Both the position numbers and the translations under genes were made by a program. Of a stretch of 59,042 nucleotides of DNA, positions 44,250 to 52,572 are shown one piece after another. Each line of letters begins with the position of its first letter. The first letter of the stretch is position 1. Origin of the DNA: Flavobacteriaceae bacterium (GTDB taxonomy: Bacteria > Bacteroidota > Bacteroidia > Flavobacteriales > Flavobacteriaceae); contig JANSXN010000007.1 of the NCBI GenBank assembly GCA_024742935.1, forward strand, positions 1 through 59,042, in the 5' to 3' direction. The notes beneath the pieces are model-generated. The model had not been told where the DNA came from. It worked only from the letters and a program-made list of their open reading frames with translations, and searched no databases.

Positions 44250-44876
44250 ATGCCTCTTTACAAAACTATAACAGTAAATACAGAAACTAAAGTTCTCATT
44301 TGGAAGATTGAAGAGTCTTTTAACGAACTCCTCCAAGGAATTTCACTAACAGAAAACAGCACATCCCGCATCTCAAAAATGCTTTCAGATATTCATAAAA
44401 GGGGTTTTTTGAGCGTGCGGCACTTACTAAAAGAAGCCGGTTATACAGACCATGATTTAGTTTATAACGAAAACGGAAAACCCGATTTAAAAAACGATAC
44501 TTGCATTTCAATAACACATTCTCATGAGTTTTCAGGCATTATAATCAGTAAAAATGAAGTGGGCATTGATGTCGAAAAACAACGCGATAAAATATTGCGC
44601 ATCGCCAATAAATTTACCCCGTTAAAAGAATATAGAACACTTGCTAATGTTGATGCAGTGATTCAAAAATTAACCATCGTATGGTGTGCCAAAGAAGCTC
44701 TTTACAAACTCTATGCAAACCCGGGTGTGAGTTTTCTGCATCATATTGACGTAAAAGAATTCCAGTTTGAAGACCTACAAACCAAAGCAGACATCATCTT
44801 TAAAGGAAAAACAAATTCTTATTTGGTTCACTTTTTTGAATTTGAAGGATTCACCTGCGCCTATGCGCTTTGCTAA
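44250..44876 (+). CDS. 4'-phosphopantetheinyl transferase superfamily protein
   Basis: The 208-residue protein has the Sfp-type motifs: NGKPDLKNDTCISITHSHEFSGI (about 74-96), the Mg2+-binding GIDVEKQRDKILRIANKF, and WCAKEALYKLYANPG. It moves phosphopantetheine from CoA to acyl or peptidyl carrier proteins. No carrier protein or synthase is nearby, so it may serve fatty-acid or secondary metabolism encoded elsewhere. The PcrB gene start lies 10 bases after its stop. Confidence 0.9.
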   Translation: MPLYKTITVNTETKVLIWKIEESFNELLQGISLTENSTSRISKMLSDIHKRGFLSVRHLLKEAGYTDHDLVYNENGKPDLKNDTCISITHSHEFSGIIISKNEVGIDVEKQRDKILRIANKFTPLKEYRTLANVDAVIQKLTIVWCAKEALYKLYANPGVSFLHHIDVKEFQFEDLQTKADIIFKGKTNSYLVHFFEFEGFTCAYALC

Positions 44877-44886
44877 AAAGAAATTC

Positions 44887-45600
44887 ATGAATCACTACTA
44901 TCCTTCAATTTTTAGCGCGTTTACACAAAAGCAAAAAATGCTTGCGATTCTCATTGATCCTGAAAAATTTGACACAAAAACTCTTGAAAATTTTCTCTCA
45001 AAAATACCCCAAAGCACCACCCATCTTTTTGTTGGCGGAAGCACAACAACAAAATTACAAACCGAAGAAACTGTCACAGCTCTAAAAAAAGCAACACAAC
45101 TCCCCGTTTTTCTTTTTCCGGGTGATGCTGACCATATTTCAAAAGAAGCTGACGGTATCTTATTCTTAAGCTTACTTTCCGGCAACAATCCCGAATACTT
45201 AATCAAACAACAAATAAAATCTGTAGCCGTTTTAAAAGAAAGCACCATAGAAATCATTCCCACAGGATATTTACTAATTGATGGGGGAAAACAAAGTGCC
45301 GTAGCTCGCGTAAGCAATACAAGCCCCATATCACAAAATGATATAAAGACCATCGTTCATACAGCGCTTGCAGGACAATATATGGGTAAAAAACTCATCT
45401 ATTTGGAAGCCGGAAGCGGTGCAAAAAACCGTGTATCCAATGAAATTATACTTGCTGTAAGTAAGGCAATAAACATCCCGCTAATTGTGGGTGGAGGTAT
45501 TCAATCTGAAAAAGAATTACAACAGGTTTATGAAGCAGGTGCTACCTTGGCTGTTATTGGTACTGCTTTTGAAAAAGAGAACTATAACCATAGATTATGA
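44887..45600 (+). CDS. Geranylgeranylglyceryl/heptaprenylglyceryl phosphate synthase family protein
   Basis: The 237-residue TIM-barrel protein has MLAILIDPEKFD near the N-terminus and LFVGGSTTT. It continues with LLSGNNPEYLI, TGYLLIDGG, and the phosphate-binding IPLIVGGGIQSEKELQQVYEAGATLAVIGTAFE. Family members join glycerol-1-phosphate with a polyprenyl diphosphate. The ATG at 44887 is chosen because upstream in-frame codons would run through the PPTase gene. Its stop overlaps the next gene's start (ATGA). Confidence 0.9.
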   Translation: MNHYYPSIFSAFTQKQKMLAILIDPEKFDTKTLENFLSKIPQSTTHLFVGGSTTTKLQTEETVTALKKATQLPVFLFPGDADHISKEADGILFLSLLSGNNPEYLIKQQIKSVAVLKESTIEIIPTGYLLIDGGKQSAVARVSNTSPISQNDIKTIVHTALAGQYMGKKLIYLEAGSGAKNRVSNEIILAVSKAINIPLIVGGGIQSEKELQQVYEAGATLAVIGTAFEKENYNHRL

Positions 45601-46568
45601 AAAACTTACTAATTTCAATAACATTTATATTATCAAGCTTTTTTGCTTCAGGGCAAATGGTGAAGTTTTATGATAGTGACACAAAAGAACCTGTCTCATT
45701 TGTAACCATATCATTTGGAAATGGTCTGGGAACACACGCAAATGCAAATGGCGAATTCCTCTATCAGAAAAAAAGATATCCTGAAATTGACACCCTCTTT
45801 ATTTCAGCTTTGGGCTATAAAGACCAAACTATACTCACTTCAGAGATAAAAGAAGAATATGCTTTGCAACCAGAAATTGACCAGTTAAAAGAAGTTGTTA
45901 TCACCGCCACTAGAGATGGAAAATATAAAAAACGTGAACTCAAACCCATCACCCATTCCAGCTATCATACCTCCTGGCTGCAAACTGTTGAAAGCGAAAT
46001 GGCGGTTCTTTTTACAAAGTATGACAACAAACCCACACAAATAACCACCCTTTTACTTCCCATCAACATTAAAGAAGAAGTAGCCGGAAAGGTTTTGCAA
46101 GCCAGAAAATTTTCTACCTTAATGCGAGTGAAATTTTATGAAAATGACATGGGCCTGCCCGGAAGAGAAATTTCCTATGGAAATGTGGTTTTCAATGTCA
46201 CCGAACAAGAAAAAAAAGAGGTGTATGAATTGGACGTACTTAAAAACAATGTTTTTATTCCTGAAAACGGACTCTTTGTTTCCATTCAGGTTTTAGGCCC
46301 CACAGACCCTGAGGGAAACCTTGTTCAAACCAAAACCTATAACGAATATGAAACCCCCAGAGGAATTGAAAGAATCGCCATTTCTTTCAGGCCTTTACTG
46401 CCTCTTACTAATCAGATTTCAGGTCAAAAAACCTTGGTAAGGCGCATCTTTTTTAACGATAAAAAATGGCAACCCTTTGATTTTAATTACAACCCCAATT
46501 CAGAATTACTCAAAAAAGGTTACAACAATTATGGCATGGGAGCCAAGTTGCACGTTTATGACAATTAG
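45597..46568 (+). CDS. Secreted protein with carboxypeptidase-regulatory-like domain
   Basis: The 323-residue protein has a signal peptide (cut near FASGQ). A beta-sandwich CarboxypepD_reg-like domain follows at about residues 20-105 (VKFYDSDTKEPVSFVTISFGNGLGTHANANGEF, then ITATRD). A larger beta-rich C-terminal part contains KVLQARKFSTLMRVKFYENDMGLPGREI. There is no TonB barrel. It may bind outer-membrane or surface partners. It overlaps the PcrB gene by 4 bases and ends at a repeat cluster. Confidence 0.78.
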   Translation: MKNLLISITFILSSFFASGQMVKFYDSDTKEPVSFVTISFGNGLGTHANANGEFLYQKKRYPEIDTLFISALGYKDQTILTSEIKEEYALQPEIDQLKEVVITATRDGKYKKRELKPITHSSYHTSWLQTVESEMAVLFTKYDNKPTQITTLLLPINIKEEVAGKVLQARKFSTLMRVKFYENDMGLPGREISYGNVVFNVTEQEKKEVYELDVLKNNVFIPENGLFVSIQVLGPTDPEGNLVQTKTYNEYETPRGIERIAISFRPLLPLTNQISGQKTLVRRIFFNDKKWQPFDFNYNPNSELLKKGYNNYGMGAKLHVYDN

Positions 46569-46624
46569 TTTGTGAGTTAGTGAGTCTGATGAATTCAAAT
46601 TTGGAATTTGGTGCTTGGAATTTT
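46567..46624 (+). repeat. Compound short-period repeat after the stop codon
   Basis: AGTTTGTGAGTTAGTGAGT (46567-46585) begins in the stop codon. TTTGGAA TTTGGTG CTTGGAA TTTT (46600-46624) follows with a 7-base period. The first part matches the reverse complement of 14793-14820 and the second shares 16 identical bases with 14411-14426. Confidence 0.75.
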
Positions 46625-46648
46625 AAAAATTTATAAAAGATTAAAACT

Positions 46649-46909
46649 ATGGACATATCAGTAGAATTAACACTTTCTCCCCTTCAGGATAGTTATGAGC
46701 AACCCATCATCGATTTTATAAAAAAGCTGAGAAACTCGGGATTAAAAACTCTTGAAAATCCGCTGAGCACTCAAATTTATGGCGATTATGACAGCGTGAT
46801 GAACGTGCTAAATTCTGAAATGAAAATAGTACTGGAAGCGGTTGAAAGAGGAGTGCTTTATATCAAGATTGTAAAATCAAACCGCAGCGACTATGTTCCT
46901 CATTTTTGA
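46649..46909 (+). CDS. Thiamine-binding protein (YkoF/MTH1187-like)
   Basis: The 86-residue protein has the ferredoxin-like thiamine-binding pattern: MDISVELTLSPLQDSYEQPIIDFIKKLRNSGLKTLENPLSTQIYGDYDSVMNVL, then a terminal strand. Related proteins bind thiamine or its hydroxymethylpyrimidine part. It overlaps the pnuC-type gene by 17 bases (46893-46909), so the two are coupled. Together with the riboswitch at 50015 this supports thiamine as the substrate of the locus. Confidence 0.82.
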   Translation: MDISVELTLSPLQDSYEQPIIDFIKKLRNSGLKTLENPLSTQIYGDYDSVMNVLNSEMKIVLEAVERGVLYIKIVKSNRSDYVPHF

Positions 46910-47534
46910 TTGGTTGTTTGGGCAATATGAGGCCTATCCTACATCCTACATTATATTGGAAATTAATGCCGTGGTTTTTGGTTTACTATCAGTTTGGTTT
47001 GCCAAAAAAGACAATATTCTGGTCTTTCCCACAGGCATCATAAGCACATTGATTTTTGTCTATTTGCTTTATCAGTGGGAACTCATTGGTGATATGCTAA
47101 TCAATGGCTATTACTTTTCCATGAGTATTTTTGGCTGGTACATCTGGACCCGAAAAGTAGATTCAAGGCATTTAACTCCCATTACTTACAGTACAAAAAA
47201 AGAAAAAATCCTGAGCGTTGTCCTGTTTATTGCCACGCTCCTATTTGTCTATTTTGTGTACCAAATATTTGACAAATGGAATGACTGGGTTGCCATTGTG
47301 GACACCTTCACAACAGCCATATTTTTTGTGGGAATGTGGCTCATGGCCAAAAAGAAAATTGAAAACTGGCTCTTTTGGATTGCCGGAGATCTCATTTCGG
47401 TTCCCTTATATTTGTACAAAGGTTATACCTTTACATCCTTGCAATATTTAATTTTTACAATCATAGCCATTTACGGTTATATGGAATGGAGAAAAATAAT
47501 CAACAACCCAAACCTTCAGGCAAAGACCTCTTAA
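46893..47534 (+). CDS. PnuC-family vitamin transporter (probably thiamine, PnuT-like)
   Basis: The 213-residue protein has seven membrane helices and PnuC motifs: EINAVVFGLLSVWFAKKDNILVFPTGIIS (about residues 24-52), NGYYFSMSIFGWYIWTRK with the WxxWxxx pattern, and NWLFWIAGDLISVPLYLYKGY. PnuC proteins move unphosphorylated vitamins by facilitated diffusion, trapped by a kinase inside. In Bacteroidota some are specific for thiamine (PnuT). The neighbouring thiamine-binding gene and kinase make that the best guess; nicotinamide riboside is the alternative. It overlaps the kinase gene by 49 bases. Confidence 0.87.
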   Translation: MFLIFDWLFGQYEAYPTSYIILEINAVVFGLLSVWFAKKDNILVFPTGIISTLIFVYLLYQWELIGDMLINGYYFSMSIFGWYIWTRKVDSRHLTPITYSTKKEKILSVVLFIATLLFVYFVYQIFDKWNDWVAIVDTFTTAIFFVGMWLMAKKKIENWLFWIAGDLISVPLYLYKGYTFTSLQYLIFTIIAIYGYMEWRKIINNPNLQAKTS

Positions 47535-48064
47535 AGGTTGTTTTTTTCGGACCCGAGTCAACAGGAAAAACAACGCTTGCAAATGACCTTGCTGTTCATT
47601 TCAATACCACTTGGGCAGCAGAATACATGCGGGAATACCTTCAGAAAAAATGGGATATTTCCAAAGAAACCTGTAAAAAAGAAGATTTGATTCCCATCGC
47701 TCAAGGCCAAATGAAAAATGAGGCTTTCGCCGAAATATGTGCTAATAAAGTAGTATTTTACGACACAAATCTGTTACAACTCAAAGTCTATTCTGAAGTG
47801 TATTATAACGGTTACTGCCCGCCTGAAATAGAAAAAGAAGTCACTAGCAGAACCTATGATATCTATTTTTTACTATATATTGATATTCCCTGGGAAGCCG
47901 ATGATTTGAGAGACAAACCCAATGATAGGGAAGCGATGTTTCAGATTTTTGAAGAAGCCCTTAAAATTAAGAATATTTCATATATAACTTTAAAAGGAGC
48001 GTATTCAAAACGACTCGAGACTGCAAAAACAATCCTTGAAAATGCTTTAAAGAATCCCAAATGA
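47486..48064 (+). CDS. NadR-like P-loop kinase (AAA_28 type)
   Basis: The 192-residue protein has the P-loop FFGPESTGKTTLANDLA at about residues 19-35. AEYMREYL, DTNLLQLKVYSEVYY and DIPWEADDLRDKPNDREAMF follow, as in the ribosylnicotinamide kinase domain of NadR. It would phosphorylate the vitamin brought in by the PnuC-type transporter and so trap it. The nicotinamide-riboside signature suggests NAD precursors, while the context suggests thiamine. The start at 47486 lies within pnuC; a longer frame from 47375 has no family similarity there. It overlaps DUF4301 by 4 bases. Confidence 0.85.
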   Translation: MEKNNQQPKPSGKDLLKVVFFGPESTGKTTLANDLAVHFNTTWAAEYMREYLQKKWDISKETCKKEDLIPIAQGQMKNEAFAEICANKVVFYDTNLLQLKVYSEVYYNGYCPPEIEKEVTSRTYDIYFLLYIDIPWEADDLRDKPNDREAMFQIFEEALKIKNISYITLKGAYSKRLETAKTILENALKNPK

Positions 48065-49590
48065 AGTTTAGCAAAAGAGAAATAGAACAAATCAAAGCAC
48101 ACCACCTCACTCCAGAAAAAGTGCTGGGCGATTTACAACAATTTGAAAAGGGCATCCCTTTCACACATCTCATAAGTGCAGCAACACATAACAATGGGAT
48201 TCTTACTTTTTCAATAGAACAACAAAATGACTTAGTTGCTTTATATGAAAAAAATCAAAATACAAACACTATAGTAAAATTTGTACCGGCATCTGGTGCG
48301 GCCACCAGAATGTTTGAGCATTTACACCATTTTGTGGACACTTACAATCCTGACGAACAAAAATTCAATGCGTATCTCAAGGAAAATGACCCTCAAATGC
48401 TTCAGGAGTTTCTAAAAGGCTTACCTCATTTTGCATTTATCAAAAAACTTCGTAAAAAAATTAGAAAACGATTTCCAGATTATAAGTTTTATAAAAAAGG
48501 AAAGCGCACACATTTATTGGTTAAAACACTACTTGAAGAAGAAGGATTGAACTACAGCAATTTGCCAAAGGGGCTCATTCCTTTTCACCGTTATAATAAA
48601 AACACGGCAACGGCTTTTGAAGAGCAATTGCTGGAAGCCGGCCACTATGCCACAAGCCAGAGTCAGGCGTACCTGCACTTTACATTTTCAGAGCAATTTG
48701 TAGAAGACTTTAAAAAAGAATTTATCAACGTAAAAAACCGTGTGGAACGAAAAGCAAAATGCACTTTCAACATCTCTTATTCCTTTCAAAAATCAAGTAC
48801 AGATACCATTGCCGTTACCCTAAATAATAAGCCTTTTAGAGATGGGGACAAGAACTTTCACTTCCGCCCAGCCGGTCATGGTGCGTTGATTGAAAACCTC
48901 AACGATATTGATGCAGATTTGGTCTTTATTAAAAACATAGACAATGTCGTCATTGAAAGCAAGGTCGAAGAAATTGCCCGACACAAAAAAATCCTTGCCG
49001 GAAAATTAATGGAAGTCCAGTCCAAAGCTTTCAAGCTCTTAAAAACCATCGATAAATTTCCAAATGAGCAAACACTTTTGAGAGACGCCCGCGGATTTAT
49101 GGCCTCAGAACTCAATATCAAAAACCTACCGGAAAACCTGGAAGCAGCAAAAAATCTATTGAACAGGCCCATTCGCGTTTGCGGCATGGTACAAAATACC
49201 GGTGCTCCCGGTGGTGGCCCCTTTTGGGTTCAAAGGCCTGATGGCAGCATCTCGCTACAAATTGTCGAACTCTCACAGGTTGACACATCAGACACCCATC
49301 AAATGAATATTGTCAAGGAAGCCACACATTTTAATCCCGTTGATTTGGTATGCGGACTTAAAAATTACAAGGGAGAAAAGTTTGATTTAACACGCTATGT
49401 AAATCCCAATTCAGGGTTTATATCCCATAAAAGTCATCAGGGAAAAACCATTAAAGCACTGGAACTTCCCGGTCTTTGGAACGGAGCGATGGCTCACTGG
49501 AACACCCTTTTTGTGGAAGTACCTTTAAGCACTTTCAACCCGGTGAAAACGGTGAATGATTTGCTTAAGGAAACACATCAGGTAATATAA
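48061..49590 (+). CDS. DUF4301 protein
   Basis: The 509-residue protein matches DUF4301, a family with a nucleotidyltransferase-like character. KFVPASGAATRMFEHLHHF (about 74-92) recalls the glycine-rich loop of sugar nucleotidyltransferases. GLIPFHRYNKNTATAFEEQLLEAG, FRPAGHGALIENLNDIDADLVFIKNIDN and RVCGMVQNTGAPGGGPFWVQ follow. Substrate and role are unknown. It is coupled to the kinase (ATGA overlap) and to arfB (1-base overlap), all in one operon. Confidence 0.85.
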   Translation: MKFSKREIEQIKAHHLTPEKVLGDLQQFEKGIPFTHLISAATHNNGILTFSIEQQNDLVALYEKNQNTNTIVKFVPASGAATRMFEHLHHFVDTYNPDEQKFNAYLKENDPQMLQEFLKGLPHFAFIKKLRKKIRKRFPDYKFYKKGKRTHLLVKTLLEEEGLNYSNLPKGLIPFHRYNKNTATAFEEQLLEAGHYATSQSQAYLHFTFSEQFVEDFKKEFINVKNRVERKAKCTFNISYSFQKSSTDTIAVTLNNKPFRDGDKNFHFRPAGHGALIENLNDIDADLVFIKNIDNVVIESKVEEIARHKKILAGKLMEVQSKAFKLLKTIDKFPNEQTLLRDARGFMASELNIKNLPENLEAAKNLLNRPIRVCGMVQNTGAPGGGPFWVQRPDGSISLQIVELSQVDTSDTHQMNIVKEATHFNPVDLVCGLKNYKGEKFDLTRYVNPNSGFISHKSHQGKTIKALELPGLWNGAMAHWNTLFVEVPLSTFNPVKTVNDLLKETHQVI

Positions 49591-49994
49591 TGAATCAAGA
49601 AACCCTCCTCAATGAACTCACCTTTAAAGCCACCCGCAGTAGCGGTGCCGGCGGGCAACACGTCAATAAAGTGTCGTCAAGGATTGAGCTGAGTTTTGAC
49701 TTACAAAATTCGCAGGGGCTTTCAGAGGATGAAAAAACAAGACTTCAGGAAAAACTAGCTTCGCGTTTAACCAAAGAAGGCATCCTGATTTTAAGCTGTA
49801 GCGAAAGTCGCAGCCAGCATAGAAATAAATCCATAGTCATTGAACGCTTTTTGGAGGTAATCAAAGAAAACCTCAAAGTGAGAAAACCGAGAAAGAAATC
49901 CAAACCCTCAAAAGGAGCCATAGAAAAACGTCTGAAATCAAAAAAGAACAACGCTCTAAAAAAAGCAAACAGAAAACCACCAAAAATTAATTAA
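49590..49994 (+). CDS. arfB: Peptidyl-tRNA hydrolase ArfB (ribosome rescue)
   Basis: The 134-residue protein has the release-factor GGQ loop in SSGAGGQHVNKVSSRIEL (about residues 17-34) and a basic C-terminal tail (RKPRKKSKPSKGAIEKRLKSKK) that enters the mRNA channel of stalled ribosomes. It lacks the codon-recognition domain of RF1/RF2. It overlaps DUF4301 by one base (TAATG) and ends just before the promoter of the riboswitch. Confidence 0.93.
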   Translation: MNQETLLNELTFKATRSSGAGGQHVNKVSSRIELSFDLQNSQGLSEDEKTRLQEKLASRLTKEGILILSCSESRSQHRNKSIVIERFLEVIKENLKVRKPRKKSKPSKGAIEKRLKSKKNNALKKANRKPPKIN

Positions 49995-50001
49995 TATCTA
50001 G

Positions 50002-50009
50002 TAACTTTG
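50002..50009 (+). promoter_or_regulatory. -7 box upstream of the TPP riboswitch
   Basis: TAACTTTG matches TAnnTTTG. Transcription would start near 50016, right at the first bases of the riboswitch P1 stem. No TTTG is seen 19 bases upstream. Confidence 0.6.
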
Positions 50010-50014
50010 CACCA

Positions 50015-50150
50015 TCTCAAAGGGGTGCTGATTTAGTGATGAGTTGATCAACTTTTAACCAATAACTATTAACCAATCACTAAAAAGGCTGAGATTATAC
50101 CCAATGAACCTGGGCGGGTAATGCTGCCAAGGGACAGAAGCAACGTGCTT
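50015..50150 (+). promoter_or_regulatory. TPP riboswitch (THI element)
   Basis: GGGGTGC (50022-50028) opens the element. GGCTGAGATTATACCC and, a few bases on, GAACCTGGGCGGGTAATGC then CCAAGGGA are the conserved thiamin pyrophosphate-binding segments. The P3 arm is enlarged by a hairpin, TTTAGTGAT (50032-50040) with ATCACTAAA, whose right side reads as heptads TTAACCA ATAACTA TTAACCA ATCACTA. AAAGGGG (50019-50025) can also pair with CCCCTTT at 50166-50172, a possible expression-platform switch. The riboswitch precedes the TonB receptor gene and should lower its expression when TPP is plentiful. Confidence 0.93.
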
Positions 50151-50275
50151 CAACTGTGTGTGAACCCCCTTTATAATTCGGCTCGAGCGTCTTATTCAGG
50201 GTTTTTTTATGCAGTTTTTTAAACCATTATTAACCAAAGAATAATGCCCCTTTTATTCGTAAAAAAACTTTACGA

Positions 50276-52513
50276 ATGAAAACTTTATCCTTATCCCCAC
50301 GCAGGTGGGGATCTCGTCATCAAAACTCCTTATTCAGGAGCTCACTTTTAATAGGTTGTATAACAGTGATTACCACTGCCCCACTACTCGCCCAGCAGGA
50401 AAACGACACCATCACGAAACCCGAAATGCTGGACGAAGTACTGGTAAAATCAGTTAGGGTCGATGCAGATTCGCCCATTACTCACTCCAATCTTGACAAG
50501 GAAGAATTAGAGAAACGCAACTTAGGACAAGACATCCCTATTTTGCTCAACTATTTACCTTCTGTGGTAAGTACCAGCGATGCCGGTGCCGGCGTGGGCT
50601 ATACATACATTCGTGTGAGAGGTAGTGACGCTTCACGCGTAAATGTGACGCTAAACGGAATTCCTTTCAACGATTCTGAAAGTCAAGGCTCCTTTTGGGT
50701 CAACCTGCCCGATTTTGCTTCCTCCATTGAAAATCTGCAGTTGCAGCGCGGTGTGGGAAGCTCCACTAATGGCTCAGGCGCTTTTGGTGCCAGTTTAAAC
50801 TTATTAACCGATGCGGTTTCCAAAGAGGCCGGCGGTGAAATTTCTAACTCTTTCGGTAGCTTTAACACACGCAGACACAACGTCAAATTCACCACAGGCT
50901 TACTCAATGACCATATAGAAATCGCCGGAAGACTTTCTGCCATCGCTTCAGATGGGTATATCGACCGGGCATCATCTGATTTGAAGTCCTATTTTCTTCA
51001 AGGCTCCTATGTAGGTGATAATACCTTGATTAAAGCCATCGCATTTGGCGGACACGAGGTGACGTATCAAAGCTGGTTTGGCATTGATGCCGAAACCCTC
51101 GAAGAAGACAGAACATTCAACCCTGCCGGGATGTATTTTGATGCCAATGGGAATATGAAATTTTATGACAATGAGGTGGATGACTACAAGCAAGACCACT
51201 ACCAACTCCACTGGAATCAGCGCTGGAACAATTACTGGTCAACTAACATTGGTTTAAATTACACCTATGGCAGAGGCTTTTTTGAACAATACCGGGAAGA
51301 TGATCCCTTTAATTTTTATGGTCTCGAACCCATTGAAGTGGAAGGCGAAATTGTTGATGAAATGGACCTCATTCGCCGTCGCTGGCTCGACAATGACTAT
51401 TATGTTCTCAATGCCAATGCCACTTACAAAAAAAACAATCTGGAAGTGACTTCGGGGCTGTTTTACAGTTTGTATGAAGGTGATCACTTTGGCGAAATCA
51501 TCTGGGCACAATATGCAGCTGGTTCAGAAATAAGGGATAATTATTACTTCAGCGATGCAACCAAACGTGAGTTTACCGTGTTCTCAAAAGCCACCTATAA
51601 AATCAATGACCAATGGCAGGCTTATGGTGATTTACAAGGGAGGTTTATCAACTATAAAACCGGCGGGATTACCTCAGACACAGCTGTGATTGACGTGGAT
51701 GAAAGCTATAGTTTTTTCAACCCAAAAGCCGGTTTGAGTTACCAGCTTAACACGAGCAACCAGTTTTATTTGTCTTACGGAAGAGCACATCGTGAACCCA
51801 CCAGAAACGATTTTGAAGGAGGAATCAACACACCGGAGAAACTCGACGACTTTGAATTGGGCTGGCGATTTTCTTCAGAAAGAGTCAACTTTAACACCAA
51901 CCTGTTTTATATGGACTACAAAGACCAATTGGTGCTTTCGGGCGAGTTGAATGATGTGGGGGCCCCCTTGCGCACTACCAGTGGTGAAAGTTACCGCCTG
52001 GGGATTGAAGTAGAGGCAGAGATCCGCTTGAATAATCAGTTGCGCTGGATGCCAAATTTCTCTTTAAGTCAAAACAAAAACCGCAATTTTATTGCTTCAA
52101 AAGATGGCGAACTGGTGAACCTGGGCACGACCAACATTTCGTTTTCACCCAATGTGGTAGCCAACAGTATGCTGATTTACCAACCGTTTGAAAACTTTCA
52201 AGTGGGCTGGTTGACTAAATTTGTGGGGGAACAGTATATGGGCAATATCGACAGTGAGGCTTCAAAATTGGACAGTTTCTTTATCAACGACCTCAATCTT
52301 GTATATGAGATCAAAGACATTCCTGTGTTTTCTTCCATTTTACTCAATGGGATGGTCAACAATATTTTTGATGTAAAATATGTGTCAAACGGGTATTTTT
52401 TCACCTTTGACGACGACTTTTCAGAACCGGGAACCATAACAACAGTTGAAGGCGCCGGCTATTACCCACAGGCAGGTATTCACTTTATGGCGGGTGTGAC
52501 TTTGAAGTTTTAA
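50276..52513 (+). CDS. TonB-dependent receptor under TPP riboswitch control (probable thiamine receptor)
   Basis: The 745-residue protein has a signal peptide after an unusual N-terminal stretch (LSPRRWGSRHQNSLFRSS) encoded by a palindrome-containing segment. The hydrophobic part is LLIGCITVITTAPLLAQ. The TonB box lies near LDEVLVKSVRV. The plug domain spans about 60-175 (GAGVGYTYIRVRGSDASRVNVTLNGIPFND, RGVGSSTNGSGAFGASLNL) and the barrel ends GVTLKF. It lacks the carboxypeptidase-like domain. The riboswitch upstream makes thiamine or a precursor the likely ligand; the PnuC-type transporter upstream would carry it across the inner membrane. Confidence 0.9.
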   Translation: MKTLSLSPRRWGSRHQNSLFRSSLLIGCITVITTAPLLAQQENDTITKPEMLDEVLVKSVRVDADSPITHSNLDKEELEKRNLGQDIPILLNYLPSVVSTSDAGAGVGYTYIRVRGSDASRVNVTLNGIPFNDSESQGSFWVNLPDFASSIENLQLQRGVGSSTNGSGAFGASLNLLTDAVSKEAGGEISNSFGSFNTRRHNVKFTTGLLNDHIEIAGRLSAIASDGYIDRASSDLKSYFLQGSYVGDNTLIKAIAFGGHEVTYQSWFGIDAETLEEDRTFNPAGMYFDANGNMKFYDNEVDDYKQDHYQLHWNQRWNNYWSTNIGLNYTYGRGFFEQYREDDPFNFYGLEPIEVEGEIVDEMDLIRRRWLDNDYYVLNANATYKKNNLEVTSGLFYSLYEGDHFGEIIWAQYAAGSEIRDNYYFSDATKREFTVFSKATYKINDQWQAYGDLQGRFINYKTGGITSDTAVIDVDESYSFFNPKAGLSYQLNTSNQFYLSYGRAHREPTRNDFEGGINTPEKLDDFELGWRFSSERVNFNTNLFYMDYKDQLVLSGELNDVGAPLRTTSGESYRLGIEVEAEIRLNNQLRWMPNFSLSQNKNRNFIASKDGELVNLGTTNISFSPNVVANSMLIYQPFENFQVGWLTKFVGEQYMGNIDSEASKLDSFFINDLNLVYEIKDIPVFSSILLNGMVNNIFDVKYVSNGYFFTFDDDFSEPGTITTVEGAGYYPQAGIHFMAGVTLKF
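50293..50312 (+). repeat. GC-rich palindrome inside the receptor's signal-peptide codons
   Basis: ATCCCCAC and GTGGGGAT pair perfectly around GCAG, followed by CTCGTCAT. The sequence resembles the palindromic intergenic repeats common in Bacteroidota. It encodes SPRRWGSR, upstream of the real hydrophobic core. Confidence 0.7.
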
Positions 52514-52521
52514 ATAGAATA

Positions 52522-52558
52522 AAATTTCCCCCTCAAGAATGTGTGAGGGGGATTTTTT
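52522..52558. terminator. Bidirectional terminator after the TonB receptor
   Basis: AATTTCCCCCTCA pairs with TGAGGGGGATTTT around a short loop, with runs of T in both directions. The next gene converges. Confidence 0.9.
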
Positions 52559-52572
52559 GATAATTAGTCTTT

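Noticed and set aside
44898-45353. 151-codon open frame antisense to the PcrB-type gene
   Set aside because: No family resemblance; the + strand protein has clear TIM-barrel motifs.
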